Assembly (NCBI GenBank): GCA_029210265.1
Contig: JARGNP010000001.1
Span: 62,001 to 126,000, forward strand
Source: Legionellaceae bacterium
GTDB lineage: Bacteria; Pseudomonadota; Gammaproteobacteria; Legionellales; Legionellaceae
DNA length: 64,000 nucleotides
Reading direction: 5' to 3'
The notes below the pieces were generated by a model that was given only the letters and a program-made list of their open reading frames with translations, had not been told where the DNA came from and did no database searches. Within the stretch, counting starts at the first letter, position 1. Each line of letters opens with the position of its first letter. The translations under genes and the position numbers were made by a program. Shown piece after piece: positions 44,656 to 54,303 of this stretch.

Positions 44656-45381
44656 ATGCAGTTTTTCTTACAAGGCACACATCCCACATGGCACCCGAGG
44701 CTCACACAGGCACTCCGTGCGATGGATTCAGATTATTTGTTAAGCCTCAAGCAATCTAATAGCTGGTTGCCAGGGATGCACTATATATTGGCTGCGTTTT
44801 CAGAGCCTTTGGCGTCAACGCGCTATATTTTGTTTGGTGAATCGCCGTATCCTCGAGCCGAATCAGCCAATGGCCAGGCATTTTGGGACGCGGCAGTCGG
44901 GCCTATATGGCGAGACACGGGTTTTAGTAAAGGTGTGAATCGCGCGACGTCACTTCGTAATATCATGAAGATGCTATTACATGCTCGGGGTGATTTAGTC
45001 TCTGATTTTTCACAACCGGCGATCGCAAAGCTTGATCATACGCGCTATTATCAAACACTCGATGCTTTTTTTATGAATATGATGCGTCAAGGTTTTTTAT
45101 TATTGAATGCCTCACCGGTGTACGAAGAAAATAAAATTCCTTATCATGCCAAGCATTGGGCGCCGTTTATGGAAGCTTTGTTAGATAGCTTTATTGGTGA
45201 TTGTGAACGTGATAGTGATCAAATTAAATTAATTTTATTTGGGCGCGTGGCAGAAAAAATTCCAGGGCACACGCGTTTTACGAGCTTATTAGCGGAGCAT
45301 CCGTATAATTTAAGTTTTATTACGAATCCAGATGTGATTAACTTTTTTAAACCTATGGACTTGTTATTGCATGATAAATAA
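44656..45381 (+). CDS. Uracil-DNA glycosylase-superfamily protein, atypical active site
   Basis: 241 residues from the ATG at 44656 (an ATG at 44638 is only about 5 bp after the transcription start expected from TATACT at 44621-44626). The layout follows family-1 UDG: ILFGESPYPRAESANGQAFW in place of GQDPYHGPGQAHGLAF, then ATSLRNIMKMLL (PPSLKNMxKEL), QGFLLLNASPVY, ILFGRVAEKIPGH and EHPYNL (HPSPLS). The catalytic Asp of GQDPY is Ser here and the preceding Gln is Glu, so base excision may differ or be lost. It overlaps ubiG by 11 bp. Confidence 0.65.
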   Translation: MQFFLQGTHPTWHPRLTQALRAMDSDYLLSLKQSNSWLPGMHYILAAFSEPLASTRYILFGESPYPRAESANGQAFWDAAVGPIWRDTGFSKGVNRATSLRNIMKMLLHARGDLVSDFSQPAIAKLDHTRYYQTLDAFFMNMMRQGFLLLNASPVYEENKIPYHAKHWAPFMEALLDSFIGDCERDSDQIKLILFGRVAEKIPGHTRFTSLLAEHPYNLSFITNPDVINFFKPMDLLLHDK

Positions 45382-46102
45382 TACAAATAATATGAATAAT
45401 ACTGAAGCAAAAGAAACGATGGATCCACTTGAAATTGCACGCTTTGCACAGCACGCAGAGCAATGGTGGCAGCCTGATGGCGCGTTTAAAACCTTGCATG
45501 ATATTAATCCCACACGCTTGGATTGGATCTGCAAATATATTACACCCCAAAATCTTAAGATGCTTGATATAGGTTGTGGTGGTGGTATTTTAACCGAAGG
45601 CTTGGCTAAATTGGGGGCCAATATAACAGGGCTTGATGTTGAAGAGCATGCACTTAAAACTGCACGTGCGCATGCCGAAGCTTCCAATGTGTCTATTGAA
45701 TACGTGTGTGAGCCGGTGGAGTTGTTTGATGGGGGGCCTTTTGATGCAATTACCTGCCTTGAAATGTTCGAGCATGTTGAAGATCCTGAAATCGTAATTA
45801 GAGCGGCCGTGGATTTACTTAAGCCGGGTGGGTATTTATTTCTATCAACAGTGAACCGTACAGCAAAGGCTTATGCAACGGTTATTTTAGGCGCGGAATA
45901 TATTTTATCGCTCTTACCTCGGCAAACACATAGTTTTGAACGTTTTATTCGACCGAGTGAATTAGCATCAAGTGTTCGTCAAACGGGTCTTGATGTGATG
46001 GGTGTAACCGGGCTTGATTACAATCCATTTAGTCGCGAATCTAAGCTTCAAGAAGGCTGTGTGGACGTTAATTATTTATTGGTAGCTCAGAAGCCTGTTT
46101 AG
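45371..46102 (+). CDS. ubiG: Ubiquinone biosynthesis O-methyltransferase UbiG
   Basis: Performs both O-methylations of ubiquinone synthesis with SAM. 243 residues. Signatures: the Rossmann block MLDIGCGGGILTEGLAKLG, GLDVEEHALKTARAHA, CLEMFEHVEDPE, LKPGGYLFLSTVNRT and HSFERFIRPSEL, and the ending CVDVNYLLVAQKP. The N-terminus FAQHAEQWWQPDGAFKTLHDINP is typical. The start overlaps the UDG-like gene, and the stop overlaps by 3 bases the stop of the convergent ProQ-like gene. It implies aerobic respiration with ubiquinone. Confidence 0.96.
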   Translation: MINNTNNMNNTEAKETMDPLEIARFAQHAEQWWQPDGAFKTLHDINPTRLDWICKYITPQNLKMLDIGCGGGILTEGLAKLGANITGLDVEEHALKTARAHAEASNVSIEYVCEPVELFDGGPFDAITCLEMFEHVEDPEIVIRAAVDLLKPGGYLFLSTVNRTAKAYATVILGAEYILSLLPRQTHSFERFIRPSELASSVRQTGLDVMGVTGLDYNPFSRESKLQEGCVDVNYLLVAQKPV

Positions 46103-46491
46103 CAGTCGATGAAGGTGTTTTTTTTTCGGGGAGACATATATTGGCGCTCGTAACGTTGTTGGGCGTATTGGGCTTGCTCTGGGGTAACGAGCTCCACTTC
46201 GTTTCCGAAGAGATCCACACGTGCAGCATCAACTTTTTGACAACTGAGGTAGGCCGGTGAAGTGCAATAGTAAGAAAGTGCTTCACGAAGTGCTTTCTTA
46301 CTGAACGTAGGTGTATCTAAACGGTTGTAAAAATCATTGATTTCTTCAAAAATACCGATTCTTAGGGGTTTAATTGAGCGTGCTTGTTTAAAAAAAGCGG
46401 ATGAGAAGTGTTCTATAAGCCAATCAATAATAATTAATTTATCTTTTCGTTCCATTTTCTTTGATGGATTAGTTGTATTGATTGTATTCAT
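46099..46491 (-). CDS. Short ProQ/FinO-domain RNA chaperone
   Basis: 130 residues. The ProQ/FinO core is visible: WLIEHFSSAFFKQARSIKPLRIGIFEEI, then ALREALSYYCTSPAYLSC and AARVDLFGNEVELVTPEQAQYA. It consists of little more than the domain itself, unlike E. coli ProQ with its long linker and Tudor-like C-terminus, and so resembles the minimal ProQ forms and the Legionella RocC type. It should bind small RNAs and mRNA 3' ends. In Legionella RocC blocks competence gene expression through an RNA partner; a similar role here is possible but unproven. Confidence 0.85.
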   Translation of the reverse strand: MNTINTTNPSKKMERKDKLIIIDWLIEHFSSAFFKQARSIKPLRIGIFEEINDFYNRLDTPTFSKKALREALSYYCTSPAYLSCQKVDAARVDLFGNEVELVTPEQAQYAQQRYERQYMSPRKKNTFIDC

Positions 46492-46571
46492 ATGTGTCCT
46501 TACATATTTTGATATGAGCTTAAAGAATCATCGTGATTCTTGAAATTTAAAATAACATATTTTTTTTTGAG

Positions 46572-46619
46572 ATTCGACTGCTTAAGTCGCTCTTTTTTTA
46601 TTTTTTTAAGCAGTCGAAT
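46572..46619. repeat. 14-bp perfect inverted repeat
   Basis: ATTCGACTGCTTAA (46572-46585) and TTAAGCAGTCGAAT (46606-46619) pair around a T-rich 20-base loop in the gap between the ProQ-like gene and the L,D-transpeptidase gene. A smaller hairpin CGACT/AGTCG (46575-46589) is followed by T-runs on the plus strand. The role is uncertain. Confidence 0.55.
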
Positions 46620-46637
46620 AAGTGGCTTGGATGTGAT

Positions 46638-47309
46638 TTATAGATAGTGTGATGTTGCAAGGTATTTTTGGTCAGGGTAGTAAGCAAAGACCACAGAACC
46701 ATCTTTGATTGTATTGATCAGTGGTTTTGCAAGACTTGCTGCAATCGCAGGGCAACCCCAGCTTCGACCAGCATGACCAACGCTCTTGATGTATCCAGGC
46801 TCAACATAACGTGCACCATGAACAACCACGCGACGTTCATAAGCATTATCGTTGAAGCCTTTTTCCAAACCTTGTAAATTCAAGGAGTAACCGTTTGATC
46901 CGATATACGTGCTTTTTGTGACAAAGGCACCCAGGCTGGTTTCTTTGCTCGATACTTGATTCGAGAAATGGGTGGGAACGGTTTGACCTGAATTTTTACC
47001 ATGCGCGACATGCATATGATAAAGAAGTTTCTCTTTGCTGACATCAAAGACCCATAGACGTTGTTTTGACGAAGGCAGAGAATAATCAATAACGGTTAAT
47101 ATTTGTTTTTTAGCCATGCCGTTATGTTGTGCTTTTTCGTAGGCAGTAAGGGCAAGTTTTAGAACTTTTGTGTTAAGCTCCGGCGCGGCTTGACTTAAGT
47201 GTCGTGCTTCTGTGTTAATATCACCAGCTGGATTGGAAACAATCACTGTACTGGAGGCTATAGAAGAGCTGAAAATGGCCATTAAAATAAGGGTAATCAA
47301 TGCATTCAT
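46638..47309 (-). CDS. Exported L,D-transpeptidase (YkuD-like) catalytic-domain protein
   Basis: 223 residues with a signal peptide (to about residue 19). The catalytic pair of the L,D-transpeptidase fold is visible as VVVHGARYVEPGYI (H164) and GRSWGCPAIA (C186), with HGKNSGQTVPTHFSNQ upstream. Such enzymes make 3-3 crosslinks in peptidoglycan, attach lipoprotein, or trim it. The length and motifs fit the murein L,D-transpeptidase catalytic-domain family common in gammaproteobacteria. It is monocistronic. Crosslinks of this type are abundant in Coxiella and Legionella relatives. Confidence 0.85.
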   Translation of the reverse strand: MNALITLILMAIFSSSIASSTVIVSNPAGDINTEARHLSQAAPELNTKVLKLALTAYEKAQHNGMAKKQILTVIDYSLPSSKQRLWVFDVSKEKLLYHMHVAHGKNSGQTVPTHFSNQVSSKETSLGAFVTKSTYIGSNGYSLNLQGLEKGFNDNAYERRVVVHGARYVEPGYIKSVGHAGRSWGCPAIAASLAKPLINTIKDGSVVFAYYPDQKYLATSHYL

Positions 47310-47476
47310 ATATGCTCCTTAGTCTAGTTCATGAGTTGTGCTTAAAGGCAGAGACATGTTGCATCAATGCCGGCGTGATTGAGCATTATACGGGCATATT
47401 ATAAAAAAGTAAACCATTTGTTTTTTATTTGAACTATATTATAAGAAGAACACGTGTTCCTGTTTGGAGATTAAAT

Positions 47477-50400
47477 ATGTTAAGCCAACAAAAAATAGAG
47501 GCCCCAGAGGGGCTGAGAGCTGATATAAATAATGCATATCGTTTGCGAGAATTCGATATAATAACCACGCTTCTAGAGCAAGCGACGCTAAATAGCGAGC
47601 AAATATCATGGATTAAGCAGCGCGCAACGCGTTTGGTTGAGGCTGTGCGTGAAGCATCTAAAGACAATACGGGTATTGATTCTTTTTTAGCTCAATATTC
47701 TCTTTCAACGGAAGAGGGTATTACACTCATGTGTCTTGCAGAGGCACTTTTACGTGTTCCTGATAGCAAGACGATTGATTTACTTATTCAAGATAAATTA
47801 ACAGAAGCGGATTGGAATGCTCATCGCGCACAAAGTGAGTCAGTTTTTGTGAACGCGACCACCTGGGCGCTGATGCTCACGGGGAAAGTGCTCAGTCCTG
47901 AAAAGTCGGACTCGGTTCTCGGTAAAAGTGTGATGGGCTTGGTCCACCGCAGCAGTGAGGGTGTGATTCGAAAAGCTGTGAATACGGCGATGCGTATCAT
48001 GAGCCGACAGTTTGTGATGGGGCGTAATATAAAAGAAGCATTAAAGCGTGCAAAAAAAGAGGAAGCCAAAGGCTATCGTTATTCGTATGATATGTTGGGT
48101 GAAGCTGCGTTAACGATGGATGATGCTACAACGTATTTTAAAGCTTATTATGATGCGATTACAGCCATCGGTGCAGATGCTTCAAAAAAATCGGATATTT
48201 ACGCAAGAGCGGGTATTTCGGTTAAGCTTTCGGCGCTTCATCCACGCTATGAAGAAATACAACATGAGCGTGTGCTTTCTGAGCTTGCACCTAAGTTATT
48301 AGAATTGGCTCAATTAGCCAAGCAATTTGATATTCAGCTTACGGTGGATGCCGAAGAATCTGAACGTTTAGATTTGTCTCTGGATGTTATTGAACGCGTG
48401 TTTTCTGATCCATCGCTTGCAGGTTGGGAAGGTTTTGGTTTGGCTGTGCAATCTTACCAAAAACGAGCATTTTATGTGCTTGACTGGGTAGCTAATCTTG
48501 CGAGAACGCATAACCGCCGTATGATGGTGCGCTTAATCAAAGGTGCTTACTGGGATAGTGAGATTAAAAATTCACAGATGGAAGGTCTACATGACTACCC
48601 AGTGTTTACGCGCAAAGTATTTACCGACGTTTCTTTTCAAGCGTGTGCTAAAAAGTTGTTTACCATGCAAGATGCTATTTATCCGCAATTTGCTACGCAT
48701 AATGCATATTCTGTCGCAGTCATACTTAACTTAGCGGGTAAATCACGTGATTTTGAATTTCAGTGTTTGCATGGCATGGGTGAAGAGCTTTACGGTGAAA
48801 TTGTACCTGAAGATAAATTAGGCATTCCTTGCCGTATTTATGCACCGGTAGGTATGCATGAAGAATTATTGCCTTATTTAGTCAGGCGATTATTAGAAAA
48901 CGGTGCAAATTCATCGTTTGTGAATCGTATTATTGATAGTACGGCGCCTGTAAGCTCCTTGGTCGAAGATCCTGTTGAACATGCACATGAATTTTTAACT
49001 AAAATTAATAAAAACATTTGTTTGCCGTCAGGAATTTTTGGCCCTAGCCGTGTTAATTCTGATGGAATCGATTGGAGTGATCGTGCGACTACTTCACAAC
49101 TTCAAAGTACGTTTGAGGCCATGCAGCCTTTAGAATGGCAAGCTTCACCGTTGCTTGCGGGTAAAAAAACAAAGAACACAGAGATGCGTGAACTTTTTTC
49201 ACCGCAGTCTTCAAAAATTAAAGTAGGTTCGGTGATTGATGCGACGCCTGATGATGTGGAATGGGCTTTGAGTCAAGCAACACAGGCATTTTCTAGCTGG
49301 TCTAAAACGCCGGTTGCTGAACGTGCAGCGTGTTTACGACGTTTTGCTGATTTACTTGAAATACACGGAACAAAATTCTTGGGTATCGACTGTCTTGAGG
49401 CAGGAAAGACATGGTCTGATGGTATTGCGGAGCTACGTGAAGCCGTTGATTTTTGTCGTTATTACGCTAACATGGCTGAAGAGCTTATGGCTCATCCGAA
49501 AGAGTTACGTGGTTACACCGGTGAGCTTAATCAGCTATCTTTGCATGCCCGCGGGGTTGTTTTGTGCATTAGTCCATGGAACTTTCCATTAGCTATTTTC
49601 ACAGGGCAAGTGGTCGCAGCGCTTGTTACAGGAAACTGCGTGATTGCCAAACCTGCAGCTCAAACACCGGTGATTGCTTATGAAGCCGTCAAGCTGATGC
49701 ATGAGGCAGGATTTCCCGAAGGCGTGATTCAGCTGGTGCCAGGTCCTGGTCGTACGATAGGCTCGCTGTTGGTGGCTGATAAGCGTATCAAAGCCATTGT
49801 ATTCACCGGTTCAACAGCAACCGCAACGGGCATTAATCAAGTACTTGCCACGCGAGGTGGTGAGATTATTCCGTTGATTGCTGAAACAGGCGGTCAAAAC
49901 GGTATGATTGTTGACTCGTCAGCCTTACTTGAGCAGGTTGTTACGGATGTTGTTTTATCGGCCTTTGGCAGTGCTGGGCAACGTTGCTCGGCATTGCGCG
50001 TGCTATATATTCAAGATGATGTGTATCCACGATTTAAAGACTTACTTCAAGGTGCCATGGCGGAGCTTGCCATTGGCGATCCACGCTGGCTTAAAACAGA
50101 CGTGGGTCCTGTGATTGATGCCGGTTCGTTGAAGCAATTAAAAGCTCATGTTCGGGCGATGAAGAAAAAACATAAACTTATTTATGAATGCGCGTTGAAC
50201 GCAAGCTGCCGCGAAGGGCATTTTATGCCACCCACAGCACTTGAAATTGATAGCATGCATGATTTAGAAGAAGAAATGTTTGGTCCTATTTTGCATGTGA
50301 TTCGATTTAAACAAAATAAATTAGAACATGTGATTGATGAAGTGAATAGCACGGGATACGGTCTTACGTTTGGGATTCATAGTCGTATTAAGCGTACGGT

Positions 50401-50659
50401 GGAGTTTGTCCGTGAACGTATTCATGTGGGGAATTTTTACGTGAACCGAAATACAACCGGTGCTGTGGTTGGCTTACAACCGTTTGGTGGTGAAGGACTT
50501 TCAGGAACTGGACCTAAAGCGGGTGGTCCACAGTATTTGCTTCGGTTCTGTCATGAACGTACGTACACAGAAGATACGACAGCTGCAGGAGGTAATGCGA
50601 GCTTGATGTCGTTATCGGATGAAGATGAGCATGATGAACATGATGGTGCTGATAAGTGA
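47477..50659 (+). CDS. putA: Bifunctional proline dehydrogenase/L-glutamate gamma-semialdehyde dehydrogenase PutA
   Basis: Oxidises proline to glutamate in two steps. 1060 residues from the ATG at 47477 (GGAG seven bases upstream; the frame opens at 47429). The first half is the FAD proline dehydrogenase ([51 protein letters not shown]); the second is an aldehyde dehydrogenase ([20 protein letters not shown]-like [24 protein letters not shown] with the catalytic Cys, [10 protein letters not shown]). There is no N-terminal ribbon-helix-helix, so it is not a self-repressor. The acidic tail ([14 protein letters not shown]) is unusual. Confidence 0.97.
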   Translation: MLSQQKIEAPEGLRADINNAYRLREFDIITTLLEQATLNSEQISWIKQRATRLVEAVREASKDNTGIDSFLAQYSLSTEEGITLMCLAEALLRVPDSKTIDLLIQDKLTEADWNAHRAQSESVFVNATTWALMLTGKVLSPEKSDSVLGKSVMGLVHRSSEGVIRKAVNTAMRIMSRQFVMGRNIKEALKRAKKEEAKGYRYSYDMLGEAALTMDDATTYFKAYYDAITAIGADASKKSDIYARAGISVKLSALHPRYEEIQHERVLSELAPKLLELAQLAKQFDIQLTVDAEESERLDLSLDVIERVFSDPSLAGWEGFGLAVQSYQKRAFYVLDWVANLARTHNRRMMVRLIKGAYWDSEIKNSQMEGLHDYPVFTRKVFTDVSFQACAKKLFTMQDAIYPQFATHNAYSVAVILNLAGKSRDFEFQCLHGMGEELYGEIVPEDKLGIPCRIYAPVGMHEELLPYLVRRLLENGANSSFVNRIIDSTAPVSSLVEDPVEHAHEFLTKINKNICLPSGIFGPSRVNSDGIDWSDRATTSQLQSTFEAMQPLEWQASPLLAGKKTKNTEMRELFSPQSSKIKVGSVIDATPDDVEWALSQATQAFSSWSKTPVAERAACLRRFADLLEIHGTKFLGIDCLEAGKTWSDGIAELREAVDFCRYYANMAEELMAHPKELRGYTGELNQLSLHARGVVLCISPWNFPLAIFTGQVVAALVTGNCVIAKPAAQTPVIAYEAVKLMHEAGFPEGVIQLVPGPGRTIGSLLVADKRIKAIVFTGSTATATGINQVLATRGGEIIPLIAETGGQNGMIVDSSALLEQVVTDVVLSAFGSAGQRCSALRVLYIQDDVYPRFKDLLQGAMAELAIGDPRWLKTDVGPVIDAGSLKQLKAHVRAMKKKHKLIYECALNASCREGHFMPPTALEIDSMHDLEEEMFGPILHVIRFKQNKLEHVIDEVNSTGYGLTFGIHSRIKRTVEFVRERIHVGNFYVNRNTTGAVVGLQPFGGEGLSGTGPKAGGPQYLLRFCHERTYTEDTTAAGGNASLMSLSDEDEHDEHDGADK

Positions 50660-50704
50660 TAAATATTGATATAAATATTTAAATAGATATTTGTGTGGAT
50701 ATTA

Positions 50705-50750
50705 CCTTCTCCCGCGGGCGGGAGAAGGTGCCCGTAAGGGCGGATGAGGG
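50705..50750. repeat. GC-rich REP-like palindromic element
   Basis: CCTTCTCCCGC (50705-50715) / GCGGGAGAAGG (50718-50728), a perfect 11-bp hairpin, directly followed by a small GCCC/GGGC hairpin and CGGATGAGGG. The GC content is far above the surroundings. This wording (GGGAGAAGGTGCCCGTAAGGGCGGATGAGGG type) recurs as a dispersed element in many bacterial genomes. It lies between convergent putA and minE and may terminate both. Confidence 0.75.
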
Positions 50751-50759
50751 TTGATTAAC

Positions 50760-51152
50760 TTAAGCGTTCGCTCTTTCTCTACGATTTTTTTTCTTGGATC
50801 CTTTGCTAGTTCCTTCTTTTTGGTACTCGGCTTTTTTTTGCTCTGTTTTTCTGAGTTCTTCTTTTGGTTTGTTTTGAGCTTCTTCTGTTACCGCGAGCGC
50901 TTCTTCAGGCATGGTAATATTGAGCTCTAATACCGCGCTGTTGTCACCGGCTCTATCTAAATTAACTACGACTTGTTCGCGATCAATCGGAACGTATTTC
51001 GCAATTACCGCCAAAATTTCTTCTTGTAGCTTAGGCAAGTAATCGGGTGTCGTGCGCTGAGCACGTTCGTGAGAAATAATAATTTGCAAACGTTCTTTGG
51101 CAACAGATGCTGATGGAGCGTTGCGTTTGCGGAGATAACTAAAAATACTCAT
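50760..51152 (-). CDS. minE: Cell-division topological factor MinE, with C-terminal extension
   Basis: Drives MinD oscillation to place the septum at mid-cell. Residues 1-88 are a complete Min[34 protein letters not shown] (anti-MinD region) and [22 protein letters not shown]. The protein then continues for about 40 residues of Glu/Lys-rich tail ([19 protein letters not shown], ending [11 protein letters not shown]), making 130 instead of the usual 85-90. The start overlaps the minD stop as ATGA. No minC is next to the pair. Confidence 0.93.
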   Translation of the reverse strand: MSIFSYLRKRNAPSASVAKERLQIIISHERAQRTTPDYLPKLQEEILAVIAKYVPIDREQVVVNLDRAGDNSAVLELNITMPEEALAVTEEAQNKPKEELRKTEQKKAEYQKEGTSKGSKKKNRRERANA

Positions 51153-51979
51153 GCTGTCATTCCTTCCTTGTTTTTGCCAAATAAGCGTCGCAGAATTCCT
51201 TTCCGCTCCGTATTAACAAACCGCATAGGGCGTTCTTCACCAAGAAAACGTGCAATGGCGTCTTGGTAGGCAATGCCGGCATCACTGTTTTCATCAAGAA
51301 CAACTGGTGTTCCTGTATTGGAGGCTTTTAATACGGCCGAAGACTCGGGAATAATCCCAATGAGTGGAATCGCTAAAATATCTTGAACGTCATCAACAGA
51401 AAGCATGTCACCTTTAATCACGCGTTCAGGATCATAGCGAGTAACTAATAAATGTTCTTTGACCGGAGAGCGACCATCAATCGCTCGCTTGGTTTTACTC
51501 GCCAAAATTCCTAAAATACGATCAGAATCTCGAACAGAAGATACTTCAGGATTCGTTACGACAACTGCATGGTCAGCAAAATGCATGGCCATCATGGCGC
51601 CCGCTTCAATACCTGCTGGTGAGTCGCATACAATATAGTCAAATGACTTAGAAAGCTCTTCAATAATACGCTCAACGCCTTCGAGAGTTAGGGCGTCTTT
51701 ATCACGTGTTTGTGAAGCAGGAAGAATAAATAAATTAGATAAACGCTTGTCTTTAACCAAAGCTTGTTTAAGAGTCGCATCGCCGTTAATAACATTGACA
51801 AAGTCATATACAACACGGCGTTCACACCCCATGACAAGATCTAGATTACGAAGACCGATATCAAAATCGACAACCACTGTTTTGTGACCACGCATTGCTA
51901 AGGCCGATGAAATAGCAGCAGAAGATGTGGTTTTTCCAACACCTCCTTTCCCGGATGTCACCACAATAATATTGGCCAC
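51149..51979 (-). CDS. minD: Septum site-determining ATPase MinD
   Basis: 276 residues. Deviant Walker [15 protein letters not shown] near the N-terminus, [24 protein letters not shown] (Walker B region) and a C-terminal amphipathic membrane-targeting helix ([12 protein letters not shown]). It starts with GTG, with AAGGA seven bases upstream. It binds the membrane with ATP and is released by MinE. The usual partner minC is not upstream; the next gene is thiL, so minC must lie elsewhere or be missing. Confidence 0.97.
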   Translation of the reverse strand: MANIIVVTSGKGGVGKTTSSAAISSALAMRGHKTVVVDFDIGLRNLDLVMGCERRVVYDFVNVINGDATLKQALVKDKRLSNLFILPASQTRDKDALTLEGVERIIEELSKSFDYIVCDSPAGIEAGAMMAMHFADHAVVVTNPEVSSVRDSDRILGILASKTKRAIDGRSPVKEHLLVTRYDPERVIKGDMLSVDDVQDILAIPLIGIIPESSAVLKASNTGTPVVLDENSDAGIAYQDAIARFLGEERPMRFVNTERKGILRRLFGKNKEGMTA

Positions 51980-52076
51980 GGCGCTTTCCTTATTATAATT
52001 ATATTAAATATGCAAGATTATCTTTTTAGTGTACACGCGATGCGTAGAAACATTCAACAGCTTAATGCGTGATGGT

Positions 52077-53051
52077 TTAACTGATTTCACCAAAATGTGA
52101 AAAAGATTTTAAATTAAGTTCTATGAGCTTGTTTTCTTTCAAAAATTGAACATCTCTGCCATGATGAAAGCTTCCAATAGGTATTAAATCGTACCCAAAC
52201 GTTTGTTTAAATTCCCGTGTTATTTTTGTATAGGATTGTTGAGGTATGCTGACCATGAGGCCGTAATCTTCACCGCCTGTAAGTTGCGTGGTTGTGGGAT
52301 CAAGCTTAAGTGCACGACAGGCATGTCTAAAATCGGTATTAATATTAGATTGCAATGCATCAAGATTAATTTTTGCAGCAAGGCCTGAGGCTTCACAAAA
52401 ACGTTTGAGATCAAGATATAAACCATCTGAAACATCCATCATGCCCGTAATTTCAGCTTGCTCGCCAAACCAAACACCTTCTCGAAGGCGTGCTGTGGGT
52501 TGTAAGAATTTTTGTTTAAATTCAAAAAAATCAGCATGAATATGAGCGGTTTCGAGTGCTGTAAATCCAAGATGCGCATGGCCTAAATTTCCAGCAACGC
52601 AAATTAAATCACCTGATCCTGCTTGCGATCGGAGTTTAATCTGTTTTTTAGAGGCAATACCAAGCGCTGTGACACTAATAAATAAATTATCTGAGGCATG
52701 GGTGGTATCACCTCCAATCAACACAACAGAAGCATCCTGGCAGGCTTCAGTGAAGGCTTTTAGAAATAATTCGGCTTGAGACTCAAAATATTTGGGCATG
52801 GATAAGCCCAGCAAAACAAACGTAGGTGTTGCTCCCATGGCGGCAATATCACTTAAATTTACATGCAAAGCTTTGTGCGCAAGACTCGCGGCATCTTGAT
52901 AATTGAGCCTAAAGTGCGTGTTTTCTACAAGTAAATCTTTGCTAATCACGTAGTTATTATTTTCATTAAAATCTAAAACAGCAGCATCATCACCAATATG
53001 GGTTGGAAAAGCTGCTTTGAATGTATGAATAATATTGGATTCGTTGAGCAT
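52077..53051 (-). CDS. thiL: Thiamine-monophosphate kinase ThiL
   Basis: Phosphorylates thiamine monophosphate to the active cofactor. 324 residues. Signatures of the family: THIGDDAAVLDF, ISKDLLVENTHF, KALHVNLSDIAAMGATPTFVLLGLSMP, LIGGDTTHAS, MMDVSDGLYLDLKRFCEASGL and LTGGEDYGLMVSIP. The length is normal. It lies 98 bp upstream of minD on the same strand. No other thiamine genes are in the window, so the cell may salvage or make thiamine phosphate from genes elsewhere. Confidence 0.96.
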   Translation of the reverse strand: MLNESNIIHTFKAAFPTHIGDDAAVLDFNENNNYVISKDLLVENTHFRLNYQDAASLAHKALHVNLSDIAAMGATPTFVLLGLSMPKYFESQAELFLKAFTEACQDASVVLIGGDTTHASDNLFISVTALGIASKKQIKLRSQAGSGDLICVAGNLGHAHLGFTALETAHIHADFFEFKQKFLQPTARLREGVWFGEQAEITGMMDVSDGLYLDLKRFCEASGLAAKINLDALQSNINTDFRHACRALKLDPTTTQLTGGEDYGLMVSIPQQSYTKITREFKQTFGYDLIPIGSFHHGRDVQFLKENKLIELNLKSFSHFGEIS

Positions 53052-53217
53052 AGAAAAAATAAGTATAAATTAGGTGCGAGATTATTGGATGATCACACAC
53101 AATGAATGCCATAGGCTAGTTTTTGTTTTTTTATCTAAATTTAAAATTTTTACACAGTATCAATATTCGGTATATGATGCTAAAGCAAACTCACAAACTC
53201 ACATGGAGTGATAAATT

Positions 53218-54213
53218 ATGAAATTAAATACGAAGTTAAAAACAATTCCTTTTCTTTGCTGCCTTTCTGCTTTGCCTCTCCATGCATCGGCTGCCGTAAA
53301 TTTAGAAAATAATAATAACCCGGTGTCTGGAAAAGTAGTGTATGCGTACGTAACGCCTTTAATCGCACAGTTAACGCAACAAGCAACGTATACGGCAGGA
53401 ACAGGAATCAATATTGTAGACAATGTGATCAGTGGCGCTTATACGGTATCGAACGGTTTAAACTTAAATGGGGCTGATATTCAAGGATATACATCGGGAA
53501 CAGGGGTTACGGTTAACACGGGTACATCACCTGCGTCACTCGATGTTACGTTGACGGGGGGGGATGGTATTACCGTCACTGATAATAACGTAGCCCAATC
53601 GGTTTTCTTATCCGTGGGAGATCAATATATAGGTGGTATTGTTTTTCATGTGGATGAGACCGGTCAGCATGGTTTGTTGGTTTCATGCACCGATCAAAGT
53701 ACAGGTGCCGTTTGGATGGATGGTCCGGGTGCAAGTTTTTATTCTGGCGCTAATTCGAGTGGAGAGTACAGTGGTATTATTAATACGTCTATTATAAGTG
53801 CTTTTCAGGCATCACAAAACCCAACGACTGTTAATACAGATAACCAGAATGCATCGGTTCTGGCAACGCTATGGAACCCGCAGTATACAGGTATGGGGAG
53901 CTGCTCGCTTTCGTCAACCAGTAATTGTATCGGTGGTTTTTATCTGCCATCGCCTAAAGAGGCCAATGAGCTATCGCAACAACTTGCTACTGTTAATGCG
54001 GCGATAACCAACAGTGCAAAGTGCCAAGATCCTGGTACAGGTGCTCCATTAGGTGTTGCAATACAAACCAGTACACCTTATTGGACATCGATGGAGCAAC
54101 CAACGAATGGGGCGGCTGCTTATGCCATCACGTTTGCCGAAGGAGCTTCAGGAACGATTAGCCAAGTCACGAAAGCCACATCTGAGTACGTACGTGCGAT
54201 TCGAGCTTTCTAA
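53218..54213 (+). CDS. Secreted protein with Lcl-like (DUF1566) C-terminal domain
   Basis: 331 residues. Signal peptide (LKTIPFLCCLSALPLHASA). Residues about 50-140 are Gly/Thr/Asn-rich beta repeats (YTAGTGINIVDNVISG, YTSGTGVTVNTGTSP, LTGGDGITVTDNN). The C-terminal domain (about 140-331) resembles DUF1566 of the Legionella collagen-like adhesin Lcl: GGIVFHVDETGQHGLLVS, WNPQYTGMGSC, CIGGFYLPSPKEANELSQQL, PYWTSMEQ and the ending YVRAIRAF. There are no collagen GXY repeats. It is probably an outer-surface or extracellular adhesin. A hairpin lies just downstream. Confidence 0.75.
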   Translation: MKLNTKLKTIPFLCCLSALPLHASAAVNLENNNNPVSGKVVYAYVTPLIAQLTQQATYTAGTGINIVDNVISGAYTVSNGLNLNGADIQGYTSGTGVTVNTGTSPASLDVTLTGGDGITVTDNNVAQSVFLSVGDQYIGGIVFHVDETGQHGLLVSCTDQSTGAVWMDGPGASFYSGANSSGEYSGIINTSIISAFQASQNPTTVNTDNQNASVLATLWNPQYTGMGSCSLSSTSNCIGGFYLPSPKEANELSQQLATVNAAITNSAKCQDPGTGAPLGVAIQTSTPYWTSMEQPTNGAAAYAITFAEGASGTISQVTKATSEYVRAIRAF

Positions 54214-54248
54214 TTGTTGGTTTGGTGTTGTTAAAATTGGAATGATTA

Positions 54249-54282
54249 ACCCCAAAACACTGCGAATGCAGTACTTTGGGGT
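54249..54282. repeat. Hairpin after the Lcl-like gene
   Basis: ACCCCAAA (54249-54256) pairs with TTTGGGGT (54275-54282); an inner stem ACTGC/GCAGT (54259-54263 / 54268-54272) lies inside. No T-run follows; a weak terminator is possible. Confidence 0.5.
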
Positions 54283-54303
54283 AGAATATTCGGGGGGGGA
54301 TTT

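Noticed and set aside
46560-46625. Rho-independent terminator for the L,D-transpeptidase gene
   Set aside because: On that strand the hairpin is followed by A, not T; I list it only as an inverted repeat.
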